The position numbers and the translations under genes are program-made. Source: an uncultured Flavobacteriaceae bacterium (lineage in GTDB: Bacteria; Bacteroidota; Bacteroidia; Flavobacteriales; Flavobacteriaceae). Taken from it: a stretch of DNA of 64,000 nt. Below the pieces are notes generated by a model. The model searched no databases, was not told where the DNA came from, and was given only the letters and a program-made list of their open reading frames with translations. Below are positions 9,218-20,998 of the stretch, piece after piece. The stretch's first letter is position 1, and each line of letters begins with the position of its first letter. The DNA lies in contig CAJIYH010000006.1 of NCBI GenBank assembly GCA_905181615.1, forward strand, positions 1 to 64,000, written 5' to 3'.

Positions 9218-9738
9218 GAATTTAATTTTAAATGATTATAAAAACGATCGAATATTATTGCAAACCAAACAGTATACGATGCTGAGTTTTCTTTTAAATC
9301 AATGTTTATTTGCTCAATATCCATCCATTTCCACAAAGCTACTTCATCTGGATTTATGGTTGGTACTCCTTCATATCGACCCAGCATTACATGATCTAAT
9401 TCATGCTCTGTTAATCCATTATCAAAGGGAGCTTTATAGATGAAATTAAATAGATATTCTAAAGGTGTTTCGAAACCCATTTCTTCTTCAAGCCTTCTAA
9501 GGCCTGCTTCAATATTACCCTCCCCCTCGCGTTGATGACTGCAACAAGTGTTGGTCCATAGACCTGGAGAATGATATTTCTGAAGAGCACGTTGCTGAAG
9601 CATCAATTCATTTTTGCTGTTTACAACAAAAACAGAAAAGGCTCTATGAAGAACTGCCTTTTCGTGAGCTTCCATTTTTGGCATCAAACCAATTGGTTCG
9701 TCATTCGAGTTAACCAGTATAACTTTCTCTTCTTCCAT
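9214..9738 (-). CDS. idi: Isopentenyl-diphosphate delta-isomerase, type 1
   Basis: Interconverts isopentenyl and dimethylallyl diphosphate in isoprenoid synthesis, in the cytosol, using a divalent metal. The 174-residue Nudix-fold protein has the catalytic cysteine in WTNTCCSHQ and the Nudix-like helix GNIEAGLRRLEEEMGFE; the catalytic glutamate is in the segment GLTEHELDHV. Length fits type 1 enzymes. It is the first gene of a leftward cluster with queD (4-base overlap) and bcp. The region to prfC (9739-9832) is the shared divergent promoter region. Confidence 0.95.
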   Translation of the reverse strand: MEEEKVILVNSNDEPIGLMPKMEAHEKAVLHRAFSVFVVNSKNELMLQQRALQKYHSPGLWTNTCCSHQREGEGNIEAGLRRLEEEMGFETPLEYLFNFIYKAPFDNGLTEHELDHVMLGRYEGVPTINPDEVALWKWMDIEQINIDLKENSASYTVWFAIIFDRFYNHLKLNS

Positions 9739-9832
9739 CGGGTTAAAATTACAAAATTATTTTATCAAAAACCTACTTTGAAATGAAACACACTTCCTAT
9801 ATATATTTGTATTTTTGATCAAAATTTAATTC

Positions 9833-11416
9833 ATGTTTTTAGAAGAAATTGCAAGAAGGAGAACCTTTGGAATTATTTCACATCCAGATGCTGGAAAAAC
9901 AACCTTAACAGAAAAGCTACTTCTTTTTGGAGGTGCTATTCAAGAGGCTGGTGCAGTAAAATCAAACAAAATAAAAAAAGGCGCTACCAGTGATTTCATG
10001 GAAATTGAACGTCAACGTGGTATTTCTGTTGCTACATCCGTTCTTGCTTTTATTTATAAAAATAAAAAAATAAACATTCTAGACACCCCTGGACATAAGG
10101 ATTTTGCTGAAGATACATTCAGAACGCTTACCGCGGTGGATAGTGTGATTGTAGTTATTGATGTTGCAAAAGGTGTTGAAGAGCAAACCGAAAAATTAGT
10201 TGAAGTTTGCCGCATGAGGAGCATTCCAATCATTGTATTCATAAACAAACTGGACCGTGAAGGGAAAGATTCTTTTGACCTGCTTGATGAAATAGAAACC
10301 AAATTAGGATTACGCGTTACTCCCTTATCCCATCCAATTGGTATGGGTTATGATTTCAAAGGTATTTATAACATCTGGAGTAAAAATGCAAAACTCTTTC
10401 TAGAAGACACCAAAACATCTAAAGGAAATACAGTTTCTTTCGACAACCTCGAAGACCCAGAATTGGAGCGTTTAATTGGAACAAAGTCATTAGAAACTTT
10501 AAAAGAAGAATTAGGACTGGTTGCTGGAGTTTACCCTCCCTTTTCTCAAGAAGAATATTTAGATGGTGCCTTACACCCCGTGTTTTTTGGTTCAGCTTTA
10601 AACAACTTTGGTGTACAAGAATTGTTAGACTGCTTTATTGACATTGCTCCCGCTCCATTAAAAAAACAATCAGAGGAACGCTTAATAAAACCTGACGAGA
10701 AAGATTTTAGTGGCTTTGTATTTAAAATACATGCTAATATGGATCCAAATCACCGAGATCGCTTAGCATTTATTAAAATAGTTTCTGGGACTTTTGAAAG
10801 AAACACACCCTACCTACACGTTCGAAATAATAAGAAAGTTAAATTTTCTAGTCCCAATGCGTTTTTTGCAGAGCGTAAAGAAATTGTAGACATCTCCTAT
10901 CCTGGTGATATTGTTGGACTTCACGATACTGGAAATTTCAAAATCGGAGATTCATTGACTTCTGGGGAACAAATACATTTTAAAGGAATTCCGAGTTTTT
11001 CACCAGAACATTTTAGGTACATCAACAATGCCGATCCTATGAAGTCAAAACAACTGAACAAAGGAATTGATCAGTTAATGGACGAAGGGGTAGCGCAGTT
11101 ATTTACCATGTCTATGAACAACCGTAAAATCATCGGTACCGTTGGAGCACTTCAGTTTGAAGTTATTCAATACCGATTAGAACATGAATACGGTGCAATT
11201 TGTTCCTATGAAAATTTGAATGTCTTCAAAGCGTGTTGGGTGCAACCAAAAGACGAAAAAAACCAAGAGTTCACCGACTTCAAACGTGTGAAACAAAAAT
11301 TCTTAGCAACAGACAAGCAAGGGCAGTTAGTGTTTTTAGCAGATTCTAGTTTTTCATTGCAAATGACACAACAGAAATATCCTTCTATTAAATTTCATTT
11401 AACTTCGGAGTTTTAA
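9833..11416 (+). CDS. prfC: Peptide chain release factor 3
   Basis: Translational GTPase that recycles class-I release factors RF1/RF2 from the ribosome after termination. 527 residues, the normal RF3 length. G motifs are visible in order: P-loop SHPDAGKTTLTEK (G1), the RGISV switch region (G2), DTPGHKDF (G3) and NKLD (G4). After the G domain come the two beta-barrel-containing domains and the C-terminal domain with the family-typical GTVGALQFEVIQYRLEHEYGA. Starts at an ATG in an AT-rich context without a Shine-Dalgarno sequence. Monocistronic. Confidence 0.97.
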   Translation: MFLEEIARRRTFGIISHPDAGKTTLTEKLLLFGGAIQEAGAVKSNKIKKGATSDFMEIERQRGISVATSVLAFIYKNKKINILDTPGHKDFAEDTFRTLTAVDSVIVVIDVAKGVEEQTEKLVEVCRMRSIPIIVFINKLDREGKDSFDLLDEIETKLGLRVTPLSHPIGMGYDFKGIYNIWSKNAKLFLEDTKTSKGNTVSFDNLEDPELERLIGTKSLETLKEELGLVAGVYPPFSQEEYLDGALHPVFFGSALNNFGVQELLDCFIDIAPAPLKKQSEERLIKPDEKDFSGFVFKIHANMDPNHRDRLAFIKIVSGTFERNTPYLHVRNNKKVKFSSPNAFFAERKEIVDISYPGDIVGLHDTGNFKIGDSLTSGEQIHFKGIPSFSPEHFRYINNADPMKSKQLNKGIDQLMDEGVAQLFTMSMNNRKIIGTVGALQFEVIQYRLEHEYGAICSYENLNVFKACWVQPKDEKNQEFTDFKRVKQKFLATDKQGQLVFLADSSFSLQMTQQKYPSIKFHLTSEF

Positions 11417-11512
11417 AAAATTGACTATACTCCTTAGCCATTCGATTAATTCCTTTTATTTATTTTTTAGAAAAAGAATTGTTCAGTCATGGCAAACTTT
11501 GGAAGATATAGT

Positions 11513-11842
11513 CTAATCTTTAGTAGCATCAAAACCACGCCTACCTATAAGAATATCCAAGAAAAGGGTGAAATCGCCTCGTAGACTCCATAGTGGATGT
11601 TTAAAAGTTGCTGGTTTGTTTTTTTCGAAAAATGCATGTCCGACCCAGGCAAAACCATAACCTGTCAGTGGAAGAGCAATCCAAAATTGAGCTTCTTTCT
11701 GAGCTACCGCAAGAAAAATAAGCAATCCGAAAACCAAAAATGTACCAATAAAATGGAGCATACGACTGGTTTTATTTTTATGTTCAGAGAGGTAAAAAGG
11801 ATAAAATTCCTTGAAGTTTTTAAAAGAAGAGTCTGACATCAT
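11513..11842 (-). CDS. DUF962 / Mpo1-like membrane protein
   Basis: 109 residues with two to four hydrophobic segments (around residues 28-48, 53-70 and 93-103), predicted to sit in the inner membrane. The segments FYLSEHKNKTSRMLHFIGT and YGFAWVGHAFFEKNKPATF carry the conserved histidines of the DUF962 family, whose yeast member Mpo1 is an Fe(II)-dependent dioxygenase of 2-hydroxy fatty acids. Whether the bacterial form does the same reaction is inference. Begins with two consecutive ATG codons; either may be used. Convergent with prfC, with 96 bases between. Confidence 0.82.
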   Translation of the reverse strand: MMSDSSFKNFKEFYPFYLSEHKNKTSRMLHFIGTFLVFGLLIFLAVAQKEAQFWIALPLTGYGFAWVGHAFFEKNKPATFKHPLWSLRGDFTLFLDILIGRRGFDATKD

Positions 11843-11948
11843 TTTTATTTTTCACTAAAGTAATAAATTTAAAATTCATCAGGAAAACAAAATATTAGAT
11901 CAGTAGGAATCAAAAAAAATCCCCAATATTGATGTTGAGGATTGTTTA

Positions 11949-12260
11949 TTATGCTTCGCCGGTAGGGCCAAAATTTAATGGAATCGGAGGTTGTTCTTGA
12001 AATTGAATTTCTCCGTTTGCATTTTCAAATCGTTGAATGTTTTCACTCAGCGCTTTTTGTAATCTTTTAGCGTGTTGCGGAGTTAAAATGATTCTAGATT
12101 TAACCTTGGCCTTAGGAGCTCCAGGCATCATTGAAATAAAATCAACGATGAACTCAGATACCGAATGATTGATGATGGCTAGGTTGGAATAGGTTCCCTC
12201 TGCCGTAGCTTCATCTAATTCAATATTGATTTTCTGTTCTTCTTTCTTTGAATCACTCAT
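11949..12260 (-). CDS. DUF3467 protein following rpoC
   Basis: 103-residue soluble protein with the DUF3467 pattern: EGTYSNLAIINHSVSEFIVDF, then PGAPKAKVKSRIILTPQHAKR. Function unknown; the family is found in many Bacteroidota and regularly sits directly after rpoC, as here with 3 bases between the stop of rpoC and this start. That position suggests it is transcribed at the end of the rplKAJL-rpoBC operon and may act in transcription or translation, but this is inference from context only. Short acidic N terminus and a proline-rich C-terminal tail (EQPPIPLNFGP). Confidence 0.88.
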   Translation of the reverse strand: MSDSKKEEQKINIELDEATAEGTYSNLAIINHSVSEFIVDFISMMPGAPKAKVKSRIILTPQHAKRLQKALSENIQRFENANGEIQFQEQPPIPLNFGPTGEA

Positions 12261-12263
12261 AAC

Positions 12264-15200
12264 TTATGCTTCTACTTCCGTTTCTGCTTCTTCTTTATCA
12301 ATTAACAAGCTTGTATATTCTTCTTTAGAACCTACAATCACGTCGTTATACTCTCTAAGACCAGTTCCTGCAGGTATTTTGTGACCTACAATTACATTTT
12401 CTTTCAATCCTTCAAGCGTATCTACTTTACCGCTTACAGCGGCTTCGTTTAATACTTTAGTTGTCTCTTGGAAAGAGGCAGCTGAGATGAATGACTTGGT
12501 TTGAAGAGATGCTCTGGTAATTCCCTGAAGCTCAGTAGTTGCAGTTGCAGAACGTGCATCACGAGCAACAACTAGCGCTTTATCTTCGCGTTTAAGGATT
12601 GAATTCTCATCTCTAAGGTCTCTTGAGGTAATCAATTGTCCTTCTTTTAAGATCTCAGAATCTCCTGCTTCTTCAACAACTTTTTTACCAAATAAATCAT
12701 CGTTCTCGGATATAAAGTCATATTTATGAATCAATTGATTTTCTAAGAAAATGGTATCTCCTGGATCGTTAATTTTAACTTTACGCATCATCTGACGGAC
12801 TACTACTTCAAAATGCTTATCGTTAATTTTCACTCCTTGCAATCGATATACTTCCTGTACTTCGTTTACTAGATATTGTTGAACAGCCGATGGGCCTTTA
12901 ATTTTCAAAATATCAATTGGAGTAATAGAACCATCTGATAAGGGCATCCCTGCTTTTACGAAGTCATTCTCTTGTACTAAGATCTGACTAGATAATTTAA
13001 CTAGATATTTTCTGATATCACCAAATTTAGATTCTACGATAATTTCTCGGTTACCTCTTTTGATTTTACCAAAAGAAACAACACCATCAATTTCAGAAAC
13101 TACAGCTGGATTAGAAGGGTTACGTGCTTCGAAAAGTTCAGTTACACGAGGTAAACCTCCAGTAATATCACCTGAACGAGCAGATTTTCTTGGAATTTTC
13201 ACCAAGATTTTTCCTTCTTCTATTTGCTCATTGTCATCTACCATGATGTGAGCTCCAACAGGCAGGTTATAAGAACGCAATACAGTTCCTTTTTTATCTT
13301 GAATCAATAAAGTAGGAATTACTTTTCTGTTTCTAGATTCTGAAATAACTTTTTCTTGGAAACCAGTTTGCTCATCAATCTCTACTTGATATGTAACACC
13401 TTGTTCTACATTTTCGTATACGATCTTACCTGTAAATTCAGAAACGATAACTCCGTTGAAAGGATCCCAAAGGCAAATCAGATCATCCTTCTTAACTGTA
13501 CTTCCGTTTTTGATCATTAAGGTTGATCCGTAAGGTATATTGTTTGTGCTTAAAACAACTTTAGTTTTCTTATCAGACAATTTGATTTCGGAAGTCCTTG
13601 AAATCACAATATTGATTTCATTTCCTTCTGTATCTTTTCCTTTAACCGTCTTAAGGTCTTCAATTTCTGCAACTCCGTTAAATTTAACACGAAGTTCATT
13701 TTCTTGAGAGCTACCACCTGCTACCCCACCCACGTGGAATGTTCTTAGGGTTAACTGTGTTCCAGGCTCTCCAATAGACTGCGCAGCAACTACACCTACA
13801 GCTTCACCTTTTTGAACCATTTTACCGGTTGCAAGGTTACGTCCGTAACAAGATGCACAAATTCCTTTTTTAGCTTCACAAGTAAGCGGAGATCGAACCT
13901 CAATTGTTTCGATTGGAAGTTGGTCAATACTGTCGGCAAGTAAATCAGAAATCTCTTGTCCACCTTCGATAATAACCTCACCATCTAAAGGATTGATTAC
14001 ATCAAATAAAGCAACTCTACCTCGGATACGATCCGACATAGATTCAACAATTTCTTCATTTTTACGCAACGGCTTAACGTCAATTCCTCTTAATGTACCA
14101 CAATCAACTTCGTTGATAATTACATCTTGAGAAACATCTACTAAACGACGTGTCAGATATCCTGCATCTGCAGTTTTAAGAGCGGTATCAGCTAATCCTT
14201 TACGCGCCCCGTGAGTAGAAATAAAGTATTCTAGAATCGAAAGACCTTCTTTAAAATTTGAAAGAATTGGATTTTCAATAATTTCTCCACCACCTGAAGT
14301 AGATTTTTTAGGCTTCGCCATTAATCCACGCATTCCTGTTAACTGACGAATCTGTTCTTTAGATCCACGAGCTCCTGAGTCTAACATCATATATACAGAG
14401 TTAAATCCTTGCTGGTCTTCACTAATTCTCTTCATCGCAAGGTTGGTTAGACGCGAATTGGTATTTGTCCAAATATCAATAATCTGATTATAACGTTCGT
14501 TATTGGTAATCAGACCCATATTATAATTTCCTTTAATACCATCAACTAAAGCATTTGCTTCGTCAATTAAAGGTTGCTTTTCTGGTGGAATAATAATATC
14601 TCCTAAACTAAAGGATAGTCCTCCTTTAAATGCAAAACCATACCCCATACTTTTGATCTTATCTAAGAAGTCAGCGGTTACAGGTACACTCGTTACTTTA
14701 AGGATTTTTCCGATAATTTCACGTAAGTTTTTCTTGGTAAGGACTTCATTGAAGAACCCTGCATTTTCAGGAACTACTTCGTTGAACAATACGCGACCTA
14801 TGGTAGTATCAATAATTTGGTATTCTAAAACACCTTCTTCATTGAAATCTTTTGCTCTAATCTTAATGGTTGCATTAAGATCAACACGCTTTTCGTTATA
14901 TGCAATATGAACTTCTTCTACCGAGTAAAAAGTAAGTCCTTCGCCAATCACTTTATGATCTGGAGTAGAAACTCGTGCTTTAGTCATGTAGTATAATCCC
15001 AATACCATATCCTGAGAAGGAACCGTTACCGGTGATCCATTAGCAGGATTCAAAATATTGTGAGAAGCAAGCATTAAAATTTGTGATTCTAAAATAGCTT
15101 CAGGTCCTAGAGGTAAGTGAACAGCCATTTGGTCACCATCAAAATCGGCGTTAAATGCAGTACAAACCAACGGGTGCAATTGAATTGCTTTTCCTTCGAT

Positions 15201-16574
15201 TAATTTAGGCTGAAATGCTTGAATACCAAGTCTGTGTAATGTAGGGGCACGGTTCAATAGTACCGGATGTCCTTTCAATACACTTTCTAAAATATCCCAA
15301 ACTACAGGCTCTTTTCGGTCTATAATTTTCTTTGCAGATTTTACCGTTTTAACAATACCACGTTCAATTAATTTACGTGTAATAAACGGCTTGTATAATT
15401 CTGCAGCCATATCCTTAGGAAGACCACATTCAAATAATTTTAATTCAGGTCCAACAACAATTACAGAACGTGCTGAATAATCAACTCGTTTTCCTAGTAA
15501 GTTTTGTCTGAAACGACCTTGCTTTCCTTTTAATGAATCGGAAAGAGATTTTAACGGACGGTTAGAATCTGTTTTTACAGCAGAAGATTTTCTCGTATTA
15601 TCGAATAATGAATCAACAGATTCTTGAAGCATTCGCTTCTCATTTCTTAAGATTACTTCTGGTGCTTTAATTTCAACCAATCGTTTTAAACGATTGTTAC
15701 GAATAATTACACGACGGTAAAGATCATTTAAATCAGACGTCGCAAAACGACCCCCATCTAAAGGAACTAAAGGACGTAATTCTGGTGGAATTACGGGAAC
15801 CGCTTTAATAATCATCCATTCTGGAAGATTTTCTTTACGTAAGTTAGCATCACGGAAAGCTTCAACAACTTGAAGTCTTTTAAGTGCCTCTGTTTTACGC
15901 TGTTTAGAGGTTTCATTATTAGCTTTGTGACGTAATTCGTAAGAAAGCTCTTCTAAGTTAATTCTTGAAAGCAAATCGATCAAACACTCAGCTCCCATTT
16001 TCGCAATGAATTTGGTAGGGTCAGTATCATCAAGATATTGGTTTTCAATCGGTAATTTTTCGAGTGCATTTAGATACTCTTCTTCCGAAAGGAAATCCAT
16101 TTTCTCAAGAGATTCACCTTCTTCGTTTTTAGCATCACCTGCTTGAATTACAACATATCGTTCATAATAAATGATCATGTCTAATTTCTTGGAAGGTAAT
16201 CCAAGTAAGTATCCAATTTTGTTAGGTAAAGAACGGAAGTACCAAATGTGAGCAACAGGCACCACTAAGTTGATGTGACCAACACGGTCTCTTCTTACTT
16301 TCTTTTCTGTAACTTCTACACCACAGCGATCACAAACAATTCCTTTATATCGGATTCTTTTGTATTTACCACAAGCACATTCAAAATCTTTTACTGGGCC
16401 AAAAATTCGCTCACAGAAAAGACCATCACGTTCCGGTTTGTGGGTACGGTAATTGATTGTTTCAGGTTTTAAAACTTCTCCACGTGAGTTTCCTAAAATT
16501 ACTTCAGGAGAAGATAATCCAATAGAAATTTTATTGAATTTTTTTTGAGTAACAATTTCGTTATTTCTTGCCAT
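12264..16574 (-). CDS. rpoC: DNA-directed RNA polymerase subunit beta'
   Basis: Largest catalytic subunit of RNA polymerase. 1436 residues, normal for Bacteroidota. The N-terminal zinc-binding motif is present ([13 protein letters not shown]...CDRCG, about residues 66-85), the catalytic Mg-binding loop [15 protein letters not shown] is intact, and the second zinc site [15 protein letters not shown] with its partner cysteine upstream (VDCGT) lies near residue 890. The bridge-helix/trigger-loop region [16 protein letters not shown] is seen. It follows rpoB by 52 bases and precedes the DUF3467 gene. All track ORFs on the opposite strand inside this gene are shadows. Confidence 0.99.
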   Translation of the reverse strand: MARNNEIVTQKKFNKISIGLSSPEVILGNSRGEVLKPETINYRTHKPERDGLFCERIFGPVKDFECACGKYKRIRYKGIVCDRCGVEVTEKKVRRDRVGHINLVVPVAHIWYFRSLPNKIGYLLGLPSKKLDMIIYYERYVVIQAGDAKNEEGESLEKMDFLSEEEYLNALEKLPIENQYLDDTDPTKFIAKMGAECLIDLLSRINLEELSYELRHKANNETSKQRKTEALKRLQVVEAFRDANLRKENLPEWMIIKAVPVIPPELRPLVPLDGGRFATSDLNDLYRRVIIRNNRLKRLVEIKAPEVILRNEKRMLQESVDSLFDNTRKSSAVKTDSNRPLKSLSDSLKGKQGRFRQNLLGKRVDYSARSVIVVGPELKLFECGLPKDMAAELYKPFITRKLIERGIVKTVKSAKKIIDRKEPVVWDILESVLKGHPVLLNRAPTLHRLGIQAFQPKLIEGKAIQLHPLVCTAFNADFDGDQMAVHLPLGPEAILESQILMLASHNILNPANGSPVTVPSQDMVLGLYYMTKARVSTPDHKVIGEGLTFYSVEEVHIAYNEKRVDLNATIKIRAKDFNEEGVLEYQIIDTTIGRVLFNEVVPENAGFFNEVLTKKNLREIIGKILKVTSVPVTADFLDKIKSMGYGFAFKGGLSFSLGDIIIPPEKQPLIDEANALVDGIKGNYNMGLITNNERYNQIIDIWTNTNSRLTNLAMKRISEDQQGFNSVYMMLDSGARGSKEQIRQLTGMRGLMAKPKKSTSGGGEIIENPILSNFKEGLSILEYFISTHGARKGLADTALKTADAGYLTRRLVDVSQDVIINEVDCGTLRGIDVKPLRKNEEIVESMSDRIRGRVALFDVINPLDGEVIIEGGQEISDLLADSIDQLPIETIEVRSPLTCEAKKGICASCYGRNLATGKMVQKGEAVGVVAAQSIGEPGTQLTLRTFHVGGVAGGSSQENELRVKFNGVAEIEDLKTVKGKDTEGNEINIVISRTSEIKLSDKKTKVVLSTNNIPYGSTLMIKNGSTVKKDDLICLWDPFNGVIVSEFTGKIVYENVEQGVTYQVEIDEQTGFQEKVISESRNRKVIPTLLIQDKKGTVLRSYNLPVGAHIMVDDNEQIEEGKILVKIPRKSARSGDITGGLPRVTELFEARNPSNPAVVSEIDGVVSFGKIKRGNREIIVESKFGDIRKYLVKLSSQILVQENDFVKAGMPLSDGSITPIDILKIKGPSAVQQYLVNEVQEVYRLQGVKINDKHFEVVVRQMMRKVKINDPGDTIFLENQLIHKYDFISENDDLFGKKVVEEAGDSEILKEGQLITSRDLRDENSILKREDKALVVARDARSATATTELQGITRASLQTKSFISAASFQETTKVLNEAAVSGKVDTLEGLKENVIVGHKIPAGTGLREYNDVIVGSKEEYTSLLIDKEEAETEVEA

Positions 16575-16626
16575 AACTACCTGCTGATTTATTTTATAAT
16601 ATTTATAAAAGAAGTAAACTTCTTTA

Positions 16627-19600
16627 TTATTCTTCTAAACGAATATCAAGACCTAGACCTTTCAATTCATGCATCAATACATTAAACGATTCAGGTAAAC
16701 CTGGTTCCGGAAGTGTATCTCCCTTTACAATCGCTTCATATGTTTTTGCTCTACCTACAACATCATCCGACTTAACGGTTAAGATTTCTTGAAGTGTACT
16801 TGAAGCGCCATATGCTTCTAGTGCCCATACTTCCATCTCTCCAAAACGTTGTCCGCCAAATTGCGCTTTTCCTCCAAGAGGTTGTTGCGTAATAAGGGAG
16901 TAAGGTCCAATCGAACGTGAATGCATTTTATCATCAACCATGTGACCTAATTTCAGCATGTAAATAATACCTACTGTAGCCGGTTGATCAAAACGCTCCC
17001 CTGTTCCTCCATCATAAAGATAGGTGTGACCATATCTAGGGATTCCTGCTTCGTCTGTAAGTGTGTCTATTTGACTTGCACTTGCTCCATCAAAAATCGG
17101 TGTAGCATATTTTTGATCTAACTTTTGACCAGCCCATCCAAGAACTGTTTCATAAATCTGACCAATGTTCATACGAGAAGGGACTCCTAATGGGTTTAGA
17201 ACAATATCAACAGGAGTTCCGTCTTCCAAGAAAGGCATTTCTTCGTGACGTACAATACGTGCAACGATACCTTTATTTCCATGACGTCCTGCCATCTTAT
17301 CTCCTACTTTCAGCTTACGTTTTTTAGCGATATACACTTTTGCTAAACGCTTAATTCCAGCTGGAAGTTCATCTCCAACACTAATCGTAAATTTCTCACG
17401 ACGAAGTGCTCCTTGAAGATCGTTTTCTTTTATCTTATAGTTGTGAATTAAATCTGCTATTAATGCATTAATAGCATCTGTTGTAGTCCATGTACCCTTA
17501 GTTAAGTGAGTATAATCCTCTACTGCAGTTAGCATCTTTAACGTGAACTTTTTACCTTTTGGTAAAATCTCTTCACCTAAATCATTTTGTACACCTTGAC
17601 AAGTTTTTCCGTTAACAATGGTAAATAGTTTTTCAACCATAATCGTTCGGAGTTCATCAAACTTTATAACAAATTGATTTTCTAATTCTTCTAGTTCTTG
17701 TTTGTCTTGATTTCGTTTACGCTTATCTTTTACAGAACGCGTAAATAATTTTTTATCAATAACAACCCCATGAAGTGATGGTGGTGCTTTTAAAGAAGCA
17801 TCCTTTACATCTCCAGCTTTGTCTCCAAAAATGGCACGTAATAGTTTTTCTTCTGGTGTTGGATCTGATTCTCCTTTTGGGGTAATTTTTCCAATCAATA
17901 TATCACCAGGATGAACTTCAGCTCCGATTCGAATCATTCCAAATTCATCTAGATCTTTAGTAGCCTCTTCACTTACGTTAGGAATATCGTTTGTAAGTTC
18001 TTCTGACCCTAATTTAGTGTCTCGAACATCTAAAGAGTATTCATCAATATGGATAGAAGTAAATACATCTTCACGAACAACACGTTCAGAAATCACAATC
18101 GCATCCTCAAAGTTATAACCTTTCCAAGGCATAAAGGCTACTTTCATATTTCTTCCTAAAGCAAGCTCCCCATCTTGAGTAGCATATCCTTGAGAAAGTA
18201 CTTGTCCTTTTTCAACACGATCGCCTTTTTTAACGATAGGTTTAAGGTTAATACAAGTTCCTTGATTTGTTTTTCTAAATTTAATTAAGTTGTATGTTTT
18301 TGTATCGCTTTCAAATCGAACCAAATGCTGGTTATCAGTAAGGTCGTATTTGATTGTAATTTTATTAGCATCAACATATTCAACAACACCCTTACCTTCT
18401 GCGTTTATAAGTACTCTTGAATCCGAAGCAACTTGGCGTTCAAGACCTGTACCAACGATAGGAGATTCAGGACGCAATAAAGGCACTGCCTGACGCATCA
18501 TGTTTGATCCCATCAAAGCGCGGTTAGCATCATCATGTTCCAAGAAAGGAATTAAGGATGCAGAAATCGACGCAATTTGGTTTGGTGCTACATCCGTATA
18601 ATCAACCATATTTGGGTCGATTACTGGATAATCAGCTTCTTGGCGTGCAATAATTTTATCGGCCGTGATGTTTCCTTTTTCATCAAAAGGAATATTCGCT
18701 TGAGCAATTAATTTATTTTCTTCTTCTTCTGCACTTAAATAAATTGTTTCCTCGAGGTTTATTTTTCCATCGGTTACCTTACGATAAGGAGTTTCGATAA
18801 ATCCAAGGTTATTAACTTTTGCAAAAACACCTAAGGAAGATATCAACCCAATGTTTGGTCCTTCAGGAGTTTCAATAGGACATAAGCGTCCGTAATGAGT
18901 ATAATGTACATCTCGTACCTCAAAACCAGCTCGTTCTCTTGAAAGTCCACCAGGTCCAAGTGCAGATAAACGTCTCTTGTGAGTTATTTCTGCTAATGGA
19001 TTGGTTTGGTCCATAAACTGAGACAACTGGTTTGTTCCAAAGAATGTATTAATTACTGAGGATAGTGTTTTGGCATTAATAAGGTCGATTGGAGTAAACA
19101 CTTCGTTGTCACGAACATTCATTCGTTCACGAATTGTTCTAGCCATACGAGCTAAACCTACACCAAACTGGGAAGAAAGTTGCTCTCCAACAGTACGTAC
19201 TCTTCGGTTAGATAAGTGATCAATATCATCAATCTCAGCCTTAGAATTTATTAGTTCAATAAGGTATTTTACAATAGTAATGATGTCTTGTTTAGTTAAA
19301 ACAAGCTTGTCCATTCCTTCGTTGTTCCCTAATTTTTTATTCATTCGGTAACGACCAACCTCTCCTAGGTTATAACGTTGATCCGAGAAAAATAATTTAT
19401 CAATTATACCTCGCGCAGTTTCTTCATCTGGCGGCTCAGCATTTCTTAATTGACGGTATATGTGTTCAACGGCTTCTTTTTCAGAGTTTGTTGGATCTTT
19501 TTGAAGGGTGTTGTGAATGATTGCATAATCAGACATGTGAGCGTCTTCTTTGTGCAATAGAATTGTTTTCACATTAGCTTCAAGAATTTCTTCGATGTGG

Positions 19601-20436
19601 TCTTTTTCAACTACAGTATCACGATCAATGATGATTTCGTTACGTTCGATAGAGATTACTTCTCCCGTATCTTCATCAACAAAATCTTCATGCCATGAAT
19701 TCAATACACGAGCTGCTAGTTTTCGTCCAAGAATTTTCTTGAGTGCAGTTTTTGAAACTTTAATCTCTTCAGCAAGATCAAATATTTCAAGAATATCTTT
19801 ATCACTTTCATATCCGATTGCTCGAAAAAGTGTAGTTACTGGTAATTTTTTCTTACGATCAATGTATGCGTACATTACATTGTTAATGTCTGTAGCAAAT
19901 TCAATCCAAGAACCTTTAAAAGGAATTACACGAGCAGAGTACAATTTAGTGCCATTTGCATGGAATGACTGTCCAAAGAACACACCAGGTGATCTGTGTA
20001 ACTGAGAAACAACGATACGTTCAGCACCATTGATTACAAAGGTTCCACTAGGAGTCATGTATGGAATTGTTCCTAAGAATACGTCTTGAACTATAGTTTC
20101 GAAATCCTCATGTTCAGGATCTGTACAATATAATTTCAATCGCGCCTTTAAAGGAACAGAATAAGTTAATCCTCGCTCAATACATTCTTGTATAGAATAT
20201 CTTGGAGGATCAACGAAATAGTCAATAAATTCTAAAACAAACTGATTACGGGTGTCCGTAATTGGAAAGTTCTCTTTGAACGTATTAAAAAGACCTTCCT
20301 CTGCACGTTCGGCAGATTTGGTCTCGAGTTGAAAGAAATCTTGAAAAGATTTAATTTGAATATCTAGAAAATCTGGATAATCGGGTGTCTTCTTGGCAGA
20401 AGCGAAATTTACTCTATTCTTTAATATACTCGGCAT
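16627..20436 (-). CDS. rpoB: DNA-directed RNA polymerase subunit beta
   Basis: Second catalytic subunit of RNA polymerase, 1269 residues as usual for Bacteroidota. The rifampicin-pocket region reads [20 protein letters not shown] and then [13 protein letters not shown] with the standard residues, so nothing in it suggests rifampicin resistance. Also seen are [15 protein letters not shown] and the C-terminal [19 protein letters not shown] clamp-contact region. It lies 124 bases downstream of rplL across a hairpin and just upstream of rpoC. Opposite-strand ORFs within it are shadows. Confidence 0.99.
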   Translation of the reverse strand: MPSILKNRVNFASAKKTPDYPDFLDIQIKSFQDFFQLETKSAERAEEGLFNTFKENFPITDTRNQFVLEFIDYFVDPPRYSIQECIERGLTYSVPLKARLKLYCTDPEHEDFETIVQDVFLGTIPYMTPSGTFVINGAERIVVSQLHRSPGVFFGQSFHANGTKLYSARVIPFKGSWIEFATDINNVMYAYIDRKKKLPVTTLFRAIGYESDKDILEIFDLAEEIKVSKTALKKILGRKLAARVLNSWHEDFVDEDTGEVISIERNEIIIDRDTVVEKDHIEEILEANVKTILLHKEDAHMSDYAIIHNTLQKDPTNSEKEAVEHIYRQLRNAEPPDEETARGIIDKLFFSDQRYNLGEVGRYRMNKKLGNNEGMDKLVLTKQDIITIVKYLIELINSKAEIDDIDHLSNRRVRTVGEQLSSQFGVGLARMARTIRERMNVRDNEVFTPIDLINAKTLSSVINTFFGTNQLSQFMDQTNPLAEITHKRRLSALGPGGLSRERAGFEVRDVHYTHYGRLCPIETPEGPNIGLISSLGVFAKVNNLGFIETPYRKVTDGKINLEETIYLSAEEEENKLIAQANIPFDEKGNITADKIIARQEADYPVIDPNMVDYTDVAPNQIASISASLIPFLEHDDANRALMGSNMMRQAVPLLRPESPIVGTGLERQVASDSRVLINAEGKGVVEYVDANKITIKYDLTDNQHLVRFESDTKTYNLIKFRKTNQGTCINLKPIVKKGDRVEKGQVLSQGYATQDGELALGRNMKVAFMPWKGYNFEDAIVISERVVREDVFTSIHIDEYSLDVRDTKLGSEELTNDIPNVSEEATKDLDEFGMIRIGAEVHPGDILIGKITPKGESDPTPEEKLLRAIFGDKAGDVKDASLKAPPSLHGVVIDKKLFTRSVKDKRKRNQDKQELEELENQFVIKFDELRTIMVEKLFTIVNGKTCQGVQNDLGEEILPKGKKFTLKMLTAVEDYTHLTKGTWTTTDAINALIADLIHNYKIKENDLQGALRREKFTISVGDELPAGIKRLAKVYIAKKRKLKVGDKMAGRHGNKGIVARIVRHEEMPFLEDGTPVDIVLNPLGVPSRMNIGQIYETVLGWAGQKLDQKYATPIFDGASASQIDTLTDEAGIPRYGHTYLYDGGTGERFDQPATVGIIYMLKLGHMVDDKMHSRSIGPYSLITQQPLGGKAQFGGQRFGEMEVWALEAYGASSTLQEILTVKSDDVVGRAKTYEAIVKGDTLPEPGLPESFNVLMHELKGLGLDIRLEE

Positions 20437-20509
20437 CAGGAGTGGTTTTATATTAATTTCAACAACGATACAAGACTAGGGGAGTCTATAAACTATAAAA
20501 GGATTAAAG

Positions 20510-20532
20510 CCTCTAGACATAATCTAGAGGCA
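20510..20532 (-). promoter_or_regulatory. Perfect hairpin between rplL and rpoB
   Basis: GCCTCTAGA and TCTAGAGGC form a 9-bp perfect stem around a 5-base loop. On the transcribed strand it is followed by TTTAATCCTTTT, an interrupted U-rich tract. It sits in the 124-base gap between rplL and rpoB, where many bacteria have a partial attenuator and RNase processing site that lowers rpoBC relative to ribosomal protein expression. That role is inferred from position and form. Confidence 0.7.
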
Positions 20533-20560
20533 ATAACCTTATTTATTTGGGTTAAGTGAA

Positions 20561-20935
20561 CTACTTAACTTCAACCTCAGCTCCAGCTTCTTCTAAAGAA
20601 GTTTTTAGACCTTCAGCTTCATCTTTAGACACAGCTTCTTTTACATTAGCTGGTGCACTATCAACTAATCCTTTAGCCTCTTTAAGACCAAGACCAGTAA
20701 GTTCTTTAACAAGTTTTACAACTGCTAATTTAGAACCACCTGCTGCTTTAAGAACAACAGTAAATTCTGTTTGCTCTTCTTTTGCTTCTGCTCCACCAGC
20801 TGCTGGACCTGCCGCTGCAACTGCTGCTGCTGCTGGCTCGATACCATACTCATCTTTTAAGATAGTAGCTAATTCATTAACTTCTTTTACTGTTAGATTA
20901 ACTAGTTGTTCTGCGAATTCTTTTAAATCTGCCAT
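20561..20935 (-). CDS. rplL: 50S ribosomal protein L7/L12
   Basis: Stalk protein of the large ribosomal subunit that recruits translational GTPases; 124 residues. N-terminal dimerisation domain (residues 1-35), an Ala/Gly-rich hinge ([20 protein letters not shown]), and the C-terminal domain with [20 protein letters not shown] and the ending [10 protein letters not shown]. It is the fourth gene of rplK-rplA-rplJ-rplL, separated from rplJ by 63 bases. The opposite-strand ORF at 20556-20957 is a mirror of the Ala-rich hinge. Confidence 0.98.
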   Translation of the reverse strand: MADLKEFAEQLVNLTVKEVNELATILKDEYGIEPAAAAVAAAGPAAGGAEAKEEQTEFTVVLKAAGGSKLAVVKLVKELTGLGLKEAKGLVDSAPANVKEAVSKDEAEGLKTSLEEAGAEVEVK

Positions 20936-20998
20936 TTTCTATAGTTTTAAAATTTAATTTAATTTAATTGTTTGGGTGCGTACACCGATTATATCAGA

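Noticed and set aside
12264-20436. Several 60-150-residue plus-strand ORFs within rpoBC
   Set aside because: All lie opposite strongly conserved polymerase codons and show no protein motifs.
20556-20957. 133-residue plus-strand ORF
   Set aside because: Mirror of the Ala/Gly-rich rplL hinge; composition-driven shadow.
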